A stretch of 11,006 bases of DNA from NCBI GenBank assembly GCA_013205335.1, contig JABMNB010000102.1, forward strand, positions 1 through 11,006. The letters are read 5' to 3'. Position numbers and translations under genes: made by a program. Position 1 is the stretch's first letter. Every line of letters starts with the position of its first letter. Below are positions 6,341 through 11,006 of this stretch, in pieces. This stretch comes from Rhodospirillales bacterium (GTDB lineage: Bacteria; Pseudomonadota; Alphaproteobacteria; Reyranellales; Reyranellaceae). Below the pieces are notes generated by a model, which saw nothing but the letters and a program-made list of their open reading frames with translations, was not told the origin of the DNA and did not search any database.

Positions 6341-7684
6341 ATGTTCGACAAAGTCCTCATCGCCAATCGCGGCGAGATCGCGCTCCGTATCCATCGCGCC
6401 TGCCGCGAGATGGGCATCCAGACTGTCGCGGTCCATTCGACCGCCGACAGCGACGCCATGCATGTCCGGCTGGCCGACGAGTCCGTGTGCATAGGACCGC
6501 CCCCCGCCCGCGACAGCTACCTCAACATTCCTGCGATCCTGTCGGCCGCGACGATCGCCGGCGCCGATGCGATCCACCCGGGCTATGGCTTCCTGTCGGA
6601 GAATGCCCGCTTTGCCGAAGCGGTCGAGGCGCACGGTTTCACGTTCATCGGCCCGACACCGCAGCACATCTCCATGATGGGCGACAAGATCGTGGCCAAG
6701 CAGACCGCCAAGGAACTCGGCCTGCCTCTGGTGCCGGGCTCGCCCGGGCCTGTCGAATCGATCGACGAGATCGTGGAACTGGGAACGAAAATCGGCTGGC
6801 CGGTGCTGATCAAGGCGGTGGCGGGTGGCGGCGGACGCGGCATGAAGGTCGTCGACAGCGCCGAGAGCGCCGCCGAGGCCTTCGCACTTGCGCGCGCCGA
6901 GGCCAAAGCCGCCTTCAGCAACGATTCGGTCTATCTCGAGAAATACCTGCCGCGGCCGCGTCATATCGAGATCCAGGTGCTGGGCGACGGGCTGGGCGCA
7001 GGCATCCATCTCGGCGAGCGCGACTGCTCGCTGCAGCGCCGGCACCAGAAGGTGCTCGAGGAAGCGCCTTCTCCAGCGCTCAACGCCGAGCAGCGCAACA
7101 GGATCGGCGAACTGGCGGCCGACGCGGTGCGCAAGCTCAAGTATCGCGGTGCCGGAACGATGGAGTTCCTGTTTCAGGACGGCGAATTCTACTTCATCGA
7201 GATGAACACCCGGCTCCAGGTCGAGCATCCGATCACCGAGGCGGTGACGGGCATCGACCTCGTGCGCGAGCAGATCCGCATTGCCGCCGGCGCTCCGCTC
7301 GCGCTTACACAGAAAGACATCGTGATCCAGGGTCACGCGATCGAGTGCCGCATCAATGCCGAGAATCCCGAGACCTTCGTGCCCTGTCCCGGCCTCGTCA
7401 CAGACTATCACGCCCCCGGCGGATTGGGCGTGCGCGTCGATTCCGGCCTCTATGCGGGCTACTCGATCCCGCCCTACTACGATTCGATGGTCGCCAAGCT
7501 GATCGTGAGCGGCGGCAGCCGCAACGAATGCCTGATGCGCCTGCGCCGCTCGCTCGAGGAGTTCGTGGTCGGCGGCATCGACACCACGATCCCGCTGCAT
7601 CGCCGTATCATCGGCGAGCAGGCCTTCATCGACGGCGACTACGACATCCACTGGCTGGAGAAGCTGGTCGGCCTGAAGAAGTAG
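6341..7684 (+). CDS. accC: acetyl-CoA carboxylase biotin carboxylase subunit
   Basis: This ATP-grasp enzyme carboxylates the biotin of AccB using bicarbonate and ATP. The product is 447 residues, the standard length. The pre-ATP-grasp domain opens with KVLIANRGEIALRI (4-17) and contains HPGYGFLSEN (79-88). The ATP-grasp domain has Lys116, the glycine-rich loop AGGGGRGMK (161-169), HIEIQVLGD (208-216) and RRHQKVLEEAPSP (233-245). The metal/active-site residues are Glu275 (TMEF), Glu287 and Asn289 (IEMNTRLQVEHP, with Arg291, Gln293, Val294 and Glu295), each one lower than the E. coli numbering. The C-terminal domain includes ECRINAENP (335-343). All key residues are present, so the enzyme should be active. 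It lacks a fused biotinyl domain, as expected with a separate accB. It is followed by aat after 7 bp. Confidence 0.98.
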   Translation: MFDKVLIANRGEIALRIHRACREMGIQTVAVHSTADSDAMHVRLADESVCIGPPPARDSYLNIPAILSAATIAGADAIHPGYGFLSENARFAEAVEAHGFTFIGPTPQHISMMGDKIVAKQTAKELGLPLVPGSPGPVESIDEIVELGTKIGWPVLIKAVAGGGGRGMKVVDSAESAAEAFALARAEAKAAFSNDSVYLEKYLPRPRHIEIQVLGDGLGAGIHLGERDCSLQRRHQKVLEEAPSPALNAEQRNRIGELAADAVRKLKYRGAGTMEFLFQDGEFYFIEMNTRLQVEHPITEAVTGIDLVREQIRIAAGAPLALTQKDIVIQGHAIECRINAENPETFVPCPGLVTDYHAPGGLGVRVDSGLYAGYSIPPYYDSMVAKLIVSGGSRNECLMRLRRSLEEFVVGGIDTTIPLHRRIIGEQAFIDGDYDIHWLEKLVGLKK

Positions 7685-7691
7685 CGCCGCC

Positions 7692-8342
7692 ATGCTGGAG
7701 ATCACACCCGACCTCCTGCTTCAGGCCTACCGGATCGGCGTCTTCCCCATGGGCGAGAGCCGCGACGATCCCAAGCTCTACTGGCTCGATCCGCGTCAGC
7801 GCGCCGTCCTGCCGCTCGACGGGTTCCACCTGTCGCATCGTCTGGCGCGCACGGTCCGCAGCGGCCACTTCGAGGTGAGTGCCGACACAGCCTTTGCCGA
7901 GACGGTTCGGGCCTGCGCCGAGCCGCGACCCGGCCATCCCGAGAGCTGGATCAACGAACCTATCGTCGACCTCTACACGGAACTCCATGCGCGCGGCCAT
8001 GCCCACAGCGTCGAATGCCGCGTCGACGGCAGGCTCGTGGGCGGCTTGTATGGCGTGTCGGTGGGAGCCGCCTTCTTCGGCGAGAGCATGTTCAGCCGGC
8101 AGCGGGACGCGTCGAAAGTGGCCCTCGTCCATCTCGTGGCGCGGCTGATCAAGAGCGGCTTCCGATTGCTCGACTGCCAGTTCATGACCGAGCATCTGCG
8201 CAGCTTCGGCGCCATCGAGATCCCGCGCGACGACTTCAAGGAGCTGCTGGCCGATGCGATCGACCGGCCGGCGGCCTTTCAGCGTGAGCTGGGCAGGGAG
8301 GATCCCTGTGCCATCACGCAGGAAAGCACGCGCAAATCGTAG
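7692..8342 (+). CDS. aat: leucyl/phenylalanyl-tRNA-protein transferase
   Basis: Aat transfers Leu or Phe from aminoacyl-tRNA to proteins with N-terminal Lys or Arg, marking them for ClpS/ClpAP degradation (bacterial N-end rule). The product is 216 residues, within the family range. Visible motifs are YRIGVFPMG (13-21), YWLDPRQRAVLPLDGFH (30-46, Trp31), SWINEPIVDLYTELHARGHAHSVE (85-108, Trp86), FFGESMFS (128-135, Glu131) and LLDCQFMTEHLRSFGA (159-174, Gln163). The Glu131-Gln163 spacing of 32 equals that of E. coli Glu156-Gln188. The last 22 codons (from about residue 195) are non-conserved and lie antisense to the conserved 3' end of the DUF2155 gene. This suggests an ancestral stop was lost and the reading frame extended. 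It is the last gene of the aroQ-accB-accC operon. Confidence 0.96.
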   Translation: MLEITPDLLLQAYRIGVFPMGESRDDPKLYWLDPRQRAVLPLDGFHLSHRLARTVRSGHFEVSADTAFAETVRACAEPRPGHPESWINEPIVDLYTELHARGHAHSVECRVDGRLVGGLYGVSVGAAFFGESMFSRQRDASKVALVHLVARLIKSGFRLLDCQFMTEHLRSFGAIEIPRDDFKELLADAIDRPAAFQRELGREDPCAITQESTRKS

Positions 8343-8740
8343 ACGCCGTGGTCGAGCGCCGACAGCGACGGCGTCGAGGCGAACATCCAGCCGGCGAACA
8401 GCTTCTCTTCCGCCTGCCCCGGCTTGTGATCGATGATGGTGAGATAGGCCACCGATTCGGGGGGCGCCTCGGGCACGTTCACGAGGCAATCGCCGACCGT
8501 GATCTCGAGCGTGCCGAAGCGCGTCGATTTTCCGACCGGAGCGTAGAAGCGCTGGGTGCGGGCGGTCACCTTGTCCAGGCCTTGCAACTCGGCGGACCGT
8601 GTCCCAGGACCGTCGGGCACCGCCCGTAGATTGGCGTTGGCCGGACGCTGCGGCGATGGCTGCGCCTGCGGTGGCGGCGTTTGCGCCGAAGCAGCGCCGA
8701 TCCCTGCCGTCAGGACGGCAAGTACGATCAGCCCGCGCAT
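8279..8740 (-). CDS. secreted DUF2155 domain-containing protein
   Basis: The 153-residue product begins with a cleavable-looking signal peptide (MRGLIVLAVLTAGIGAASAQ, cut likely after ASA), followed by a Pro/Gln-rich segment (21-45), so it is probably periplasmic. The DUF2155 domain (about 50-142) shows ELQGLDKVTART (51-62), APVGKSTRFGTLEITVGDC (67-85) and FAGWMFASTPSLSALDHGVYDLRVLSC (115-141). The two conserved Cys (85 and 141) could form a disulphide. The family is typical of Alphaproteobacteria and has no assigned biochemical role that I know of. GAGGTG lies 4 bases before the ATG at 8740, and the preceding small gene ends 2 bases upstream. Its 3' end overlaps aat on the opposite strand by 64 bp, and that overlap includes the conserved YDLRVLSC coding sequence. 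Confidence 0.92.
   Translation of the reverse strand: MRGLIVLAVLTAGIGAASAQTPPPQAQPSPQRPANANLRAVPDGPGTRSAELQGLDKVTARTQRFYAPVGKSTRFGTLEITVGDCLVNVPEAPPESVAYLTIIDHKPGQAEEKLFAGWMFASTPSLSALDHGVYDLRVLSCVMAQGSSLPSSR
8292..8312. other. inverted repeat in the convergent aat/DUF2155 overlap
   Basis: CAGGGA (8294-8299), loop GGA, then TCCCTG (8303-8308) form a perfect 6-bp stem; GG and CC outside can add two pairs across a 2-base bulge. It lies inside both coding regions where the two operons converge. Neither strand has the T-run of an intrinsic terminator, so termination is only a possibility. Confidence 0.35.
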
Positions 8741-8742
8741 GC

Positions 8743-8973
8743 TCACCTCTTCGCGCGGGGCGGCGTCAACCCGTCGATCAGTTCGTGAAGCGCCTGCTTT
8801 ATCTGCGTGGCATCGCATCCCATCAGAACTCCGTCCTCCAGCGCATCGGCGCAGAGGTTTTCGATTTCCTGGATGTTCTGGTTCAGGACTTTGATCTTTT
8901 CGAGGCATGACACCGGCTTGCCGTCGGGCTGCCGCCAGACCGGCGGATCCTTCGGGACACCGGCACCCATCAT
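8743..8973 (-). CDS. small conserved-looking protein of unknown function, 76 residues
   Basis: I do not recognise a named family. The gene is supported by structure: its ATG overlaps the mlaD stop (ATGA) and its stop is 2 bases before the DUF2155 start, so it is translationally coupled on both sides. There is no signal peptide or membrane segment, so the product should be cytoplasmic. Residues 10-22 are Pro/Trp-rich (PPVWRQPDGKPVS). Residues 23-68 look like two amphipathic helices (CLEKIKVLNQNIQEIENLC and a segment ending IKQALHELIDGL) around an acidic turn with MGCD. Three Cys (23, 41, 53) are present, without a CxxC motif. A small helical adaptor or regulator is possible but unproven. A second ATG at 8970 would shorten it by one residue. 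Confidence 0.8.
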   Translation of the reverse strand: MMGAGVPKDPPVWRQPDGKPVSCLEKIKVLNQNIQEIENLCADALEDGVLMGCDATQIKQALHELIDGLTPPRAKR

Positions 8974-9419
8974 TTGCTTCCCGTGCTGCCGAACATGAAC
9001 TTGGCGATCAGCTCCGTGAGGGGGATCGCATCCTGCGTGTGCTGAATCTCGCCGCCGCGGCGAAGCATCTGCTTGTCACTGCCCGGCTCGAGCACGACGA
9101 CCATGCCTCCCAGCAGCGATTCGCTCACGATCTTGGCATTTGTGTCCGTCGGCAACTCGACGTTCGACGAAACCTCGAAGCGCACGACTGCCTGATAAGT
9201 CTTGGGGTCGAGACTGAAGCCCGTCACGCTGCCGACCTTGACGCCGCTCAGCGTCACGTCGGCACCACGCTTCAGCCCGTCGATGCGACCGAACCGGGCA
9301 ACGATCTCGTAGCCGTCGGGTCCGGTACGGTCGGATTTCGAGAAGGCATAGAAGACGAACGCGCCGGCCACCACCAGCACCAGCGCGCCCACGATCGTCT
9401 CGACAATATTACGGGCCAC
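8970..9419 (-). CDS. mlaD: MlaD-family outer-membrane lipid asymmetry protein (MCE domain)
   Basis: MlaD is the inner-membrane-anchored, periplasmic substrate-binding hexamer of the Mla phospholipid transport system. The 149-residue product has a short cytoplasmic N-terminus, one transmembrane helix (about residues 7-25, IVGALVLVVAGAFVFYAF) and a single MCE domain (37-112). Its signatures are YEIVARFGRIDGLKRGADV (37-55) and LSGVKVGSVTGFSLDP (57-72), with SESLLGGMVVVLEPGS later (99-114). The start is GTG, chosen because GGGGGAG lies about 6 bases upstream and the anchor follows directly. The mlaE, mlaF, mlaB and mlaC partners are not in this window. It sits between NDUFA12 (26 bp) and the 76-residue gene (4-bp overlap), an arrangement I recognise from other Alphaproteobacteria. 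Confidence 0.93.
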   Translation of the reverse strand: MARNIVETIVGALVLVVAGAFVFYAFSKSDRTGPDGYEIVARFGRIDGLKRGADVTLSGVKVGSVTGFSLDPKTYQAVVRFEVSSNVELPTDTNAKIVSESLLGGMVVVLEPGSDKQMLRRGGEIQHTQDAIPLTELIAKFMFGSTGSK

Positions 9420-9445
9420 GCTCGCTCCCCCCGCTGCCTGCCGCG

Positions 9446-9796
9446 TCAGCCTGGACGCCACGCCTCGTAAGGTGGCTTGGGCTTCTCGCCTACGGACAGC
9501 GTATGCCCCGGCGGCCGGTAGGCGTGATCGGTGCCGGTGAGGTTGGGCAGATGCTCCTTCTGCCACGCCTTGCGCGGCGGGCCACCGGCGGGCGGTGGTT
9601 CGGCGAGCGTGTGATGGAGCCAGCCGTGCCACTCGGCAGGAACGCGCGATGCTTCCGCGACCCCGTTGTACATCACCCAGCGCTTGCGCCGCATTCCCGC
9701 GACGATGCGCTTGTCCTGGAAGTAGCGGTTGCCCTCCGCATCGGTGCCGACGAGTTCGCCGCGCATCTTGGTGAAGAGCCAGGTGCCGATGATCAT
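9446..9796 (-). CDS. NADH:ubiquinone oxidoreductase subunit NDUFA12
   Basis: This is the bacterial homologue of the mitochondrial complex I accessory subunit NDUFA12 (B17.2), a peripheral subunit found in Alphaproteobacteria and mitochondria. The 116-residue product shows GTWLFTKMRGELVGTDAEGN (4-23), RYFQDK (24-29), RRKRWVMYNGVAEASRVPAE (36-55) and WHGWLHHT (56-63). The C-terminal tail is Pro-rich (PPAGGPPRKAWQKEHLPNL), as in the family. The start is uncertain. The ATG at 9796 has no Shine-Dalgarno site and begins just before GTWLF, while homologues usually have about 10 more N-terminal residues. The frame stays open upstream to 9820 and beyond (LQRGWF directly before the Met) but offers no ATG, GTG or TTG. 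A short reading frame upstream ends in an ATGA overlap with this start. Confidence 0.92.
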   Translation of the reverse strand: MIIGTWLFTKMRGELVGTDAEGNRYFQDKRIVAGMRRKRWVMYNGVAEASRVPAEWHGWLHHTLAEPPPAGGPPRKAWQKEHLPNLTGTDHAYRPPGHTLSVGEKPKPPYEAWRPG

Positions 9797-9876
9797 GAAC
9801 CAACCACGCTGAAGGTGACTGCGCCGCTTGTACGCGGGCGCTTCATCGCGTGCAACGCGACGCGAACGACGCTCAA

Positions 9877-9896
9877 TTCATATCGTTTCATATCGT
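9877..9896. repeat. two exact tandem copies of TTCATATCGT
   Basis: TTCATATCGT occurs twice with no spacer, so the copies are one helical turn apart and face the same side of DNA. It lies about 80 bp upstream of the NDUFA12 start on the opposite strand. It could be a direct-repeat protein site for that operon's promoter; no known regulator site is matched. Confidence 0.6.
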
Positions 9897-9970
9897 TGGA
9901 CGAGATGCAGTCACGGGCGTCGAAGCATTTGTTGCGATCTTGCATCATCTAGTATCATCAACAGCCCGGT

Positions 9971-9983
9971 CTACAAAATGTAG
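9971..9983. promoter_or_regulatory. short palindrome CTACAAAATGTAG
   Basis: The two 5-bp arms CTACA and TGTAG are perfect, with a 3-base centre. It lies directly upstream of the candidate nrdJ -35 (9984), a usual activator position. Its centre is about 20 bp, two helical turns, from the centre of the candidate NrdR box. No regulator can be named from the sequence. Confidence 0.35.
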
Positions 9984-10013
9984 TTGCGTACACAAGATTT
10001 TGTAATTTACTAT
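9984..10013 (+). promoter_or_regulatory. candidate nrdJ promoter
   Basis: TTGCGT (9984-9989) and TACTAT (10008-10013, 4 of 6 to the -10) are separated by 18 bp. The predicted start near 10020 would leave a leader of about 84 bases. The candidate NrdR box fills the spacer, a position suited to repression. Both elements are weak matches. Confidence 0.4.
9990..10005. promoter_or_regulatory. candidate NrdR box 1 upstream of nrdJ
   Basis: ACACAAGATTTTGTAA fits the 16-bp NrdR box pattern (ACA-C-A/T-A-N-AT-N-T-T/A-G-T-type inverted repeat) with a good core ACAA...TTGT. NrdR is the nucleotide-binding repressor of ribonucleotide reductase genes and normally uses two boxes about 31-32 bp apart centre to centre. 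The location upstream of an RNR gene is what makes the match meaningful. Confidence 0.5.
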
Positions 10014-10020
10014 CATTTGG

Positions 10021-10036
10021 TGCCCACATGTGCGTG
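10021..10036. promoter_or_regulatory. weak candidate NrdR box 2
   Basis: TGCCCACATGTGCGTG has the perfect core CACATGTG centred at 10028.5. That is exactly 31 bp (three helical turns) from the centre of box 1 at 9997.5, which is the spacing expected for an NrdR pair. The flanks match the consensus poorly, so the call rests mainly on spacing. Confidence 0.3.
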
Positions 10037-10053
10037 TTCGATTGATCGAACAC
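10034..10053. promoter_or_regulatory. 20-bp inverted repeat in the nrdJ leader
   Basis: GTGTTCGAT and ATCGAACAC are perfect 9-base arms around a central TG. As DNA it is a strong dimer-type operator; as RNA it could form a hairpin, although a 2-base loop would have to open to four or more. It lies 50 bases before the nrdJ start, downstream of the predicted promoter. It is not a LexA site of the alphaproteobacterial GTTC-N7-GTTC direct-repeat type. Confidence 0.55.
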
Positions 10054-10103
10054 CCCCCGCGACAGGGAACCATAAACGCGGGAACGGGCACGGGGGATCG
10101 TCG

Positions 10104-11006
10104 ATGCGCTTCGAGCGTCGGTATACGCAAGCAGGAAAATCGCCATTCGCAGGGATGGTGTTTCGTGCTGCCGACTCCGAAATACGCAACCCCGATGGTT
10201 CGGTCGTCTTCCAACTGAAGAACATCGACGTGCCGGCGGACTGGTCACAGGTCGCATCCGACGTTCTCGCCCAGAAGTATTTCCGTCGCGCCGGCGTGCC
10301 GGCGCGCATGATCCGCGTCGCTGAAGCCGACGTGCCCGAGTGGCTGTGGCGTTCGGCGCCCGACGAAGCAGCCCTCGCCGCGATGCCCGAGGCCGAGCGG
10401 TTCGGCAGCGAGAGCAGCGCGCGCCAGGTTTTCCACAGAATGGCCGGCGCATGGACCTACTGGGGCTGGAAAGGCGGCTACTTCGACAGCGAAGAAGACG
10501 CCCGCTCCTTTTACGACGAACAGTGCTTCATGCTCGCGGCGCAGATTTGTGCACCGAACTCGCCGCAATGGTTCAATACCGGCCTGCATTGGGCTTACGG
10601 CATCGACGGGCCGGGCCAGGGCCATTGGTTCGTCGATCATCTCGATGGTCAGGCCCATCCGTCGGTCTCGGCCTATGAGCGGCCGCAGCCGCACGCCTGC
10701 TTCATTCAAAGCGTCACCGACGACCTTGTGAACGAAGGCGGCATCATGGATCTGTGGATCCGCGAGGCGCGTCTCTTCAAGTATGGATCCGGCACCGGCT
10801 CCAACTTCTCCCGCGTGCGCGGCGAAGGTGAGAAACTCTCGGGCGGCGGTCAGTCGTCCGGGCTGATGTCGTTCCTCAAGATCGGCGATCGCGCGGCCGG
10901 CGCAATCAAGTCCGGCGGTACCACACGGCGGGCGGCCAAAATGGTTGTGGTCGATGCAGACCATCCCGATATCGAGGCGTTCGTAAACTGGAAAGCTGTT
11001 GAAGAA
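10104..11006 (+). CDS. nrdJ: vitamin B12-dependent (class II) ribonucleotide reductase, N-terminal 301 residues
   Basis: Class II reductases make deoxyribonucleotides using adenosylcobalamin, with or without oxygen. The frame is open to the window edge, giving 301 residues of a protein that should be far longer. The N-terminus contains the family-typical RRYTQAGKSPFAGMVFR (5-21), NPDGSVVFQLKNIDVPADWS (29-48) and DVLAQKYFRRAGVP (53-66). PNSPQWFNTGLHWAYGI (151-167) and HACFIQSVTDD (197-207) begin the catalytic barrel; Cys199 is the expected first cysteine of the redox pair. RLFKYGSGTGSNFS (223-236) and SGGTTRRAAKMVVVDADHPD (270-289) are further RNR signatures. The ATG at 10104 is preceded by GGGGGA at a 6-base distance. 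The active-site radical Cys and the C-terminal domain lie outside the window. Confidence 0.95.
   Translation, partial: MRFERRYTQAGKSPFAGMVFRAADSEIRNPDGSVVFQLKNIDVPADWSQVASDVLAQKYFRRAGVPARMIRVAEADVPEWLWRSAPDEAALAAMPEAERFGSESSARQVFHRMAGAWTYWGWKGGYFDSEEDARSFYDEQCFMLAAQICAPNSPQWFNTGLHWAYGIDGPGQGHWFVDHLDGQAHPSVSAYERPQPHACFIQSVTDDLVNEGGIMDLWIREARLFKYGSGTGSNFSRVRGEGEKLSGGGQSSGLMSFLKIGDRAAGAIKSGGTTRRAAKMVVVDADHPDIEAFVNWKAVEE

Larger units (their letters stand above)
9797..10103. other. divergent intergenic region between NDUFA12 and nrdJ
   Basis: This 307-bp stretch carries no convincing gene of normal size. It is more AT-rich than its surroundings, especially 9877-10050. It holds a 10-bp tandem repeat, a small palindrome, a candidate NrdR box pair over a possible nrdJ promoter, and hairpin-forming sequence just before nrdJ. 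I could not place a convincing minus-strand promoter for the NDUFA12 operon. No B12-box (GCCACTG-like) or other riboswitch core was seen. Confidence 0.7.

Noticed and set aside
6263..7705. A 480-codon open frame antisense to accC
   Set aside because: accC is certain from its ATP-grasp motifs. The antisense frame mirrors GC-rich codon usage, gives a low-complexity His/Asp/Arg-rich product with no recognisable domain, and has no operon context.
8292..8312. Rho-independent terminator at the aat/DUF2155 convergence
   Set aside because: The stem has only 6 perfect pairs and neither strand has a T-run, so it is listed only as an inverted repeat.
10034..10053. LexA/SOS box at the GTTC...GAAC palindrome
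   Set aside because: Alphaproteobacterial LexA uses the direct repeat GTTC-N7-GTTC. This is an inverted repeat with different spacing.
9797..10103. Cobalamin riboswitch before the B12-dependent nrdJ
   Set aside because: No B12 box or multi-helix core is visible on the plus strand, and the predicted leader of about 84 bases is too short for one.

Overview
The window is about 65% GC and reads as a chromosomal segment of an alphaproteobacterium. The evidence is the gene order NDUFA12 - mlaD - small protein - DUF2155 converging on aroQ - accB - accC - aat (a neighbourhood I associate with Alphaproteobacteria), a mitochondrial-type complex I accessory subunit (NDUFA12), and the start of a class II, B12-dependent ribonucleotide reductase of the type common in that class. 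The order is uncertain; a Rhodospirillales- or Reyranella-like lineage is only a guess. No IS element, prophage, CRISPR array, tRNA or rRNA was seen.

Layout. (1) 1-4798, minus strand: a tyrosine/homogentisate degradation operon, read hpd -> hmgA -> fumarylacetoacetase-family gene -> maiA -> an unrecognised membrane-anchored protein that runs off the left edge. It covers 4-hydroxyphenylpyruvate -> homogentisate -> maleylacetoacetate -> fumarylacetoacetate -> fumarate + acetoacetate. The first gene, hpd, carries a one-base deletion near 4426/4427 that separates its N-terminal domain from all three iron ligands. (2) 4799-4838: a 40-bp divergent control region with an 18-bp palindrome. (3) 4839-5300, plus strand: a MarR-family regulator, probably leaderless, and the likely regulator of the catabolic operon. 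(4) 5366-8342, plus strand: aroQ (shikimate pathway), accB and accC (biotin half of acetyl-CoA carboxylase) and aat (N-end rule transferase), with short gaps. (5) 8279-9796, minus strand: NDUFA12, mlaD, a 76-residue protein of unknown function and a secreted DUF2155 protein. The DUF2155 gene runs 64 bp into the 3' end of aat. (6) 9797-10103: a 307-bp divergent intergenic region with a tandem repeat, several palindromes, a candidate NrdR box and a possible structured leader. (7) 10104 to the right edge, plus strand: the first 301 residues of nrdJ.

Most genes are ordinary housekeeping or catabolic genes with intact active sites, and I see no clear new multi-gene system. The points most worth checking are the hpd frameshift, the compact operator and leaderless start at hpd/marR, the aat/DUF2155 antisense coding overlap, the nrdJ leader, and the small uncharacterised protein between mlaD and DUF2155.
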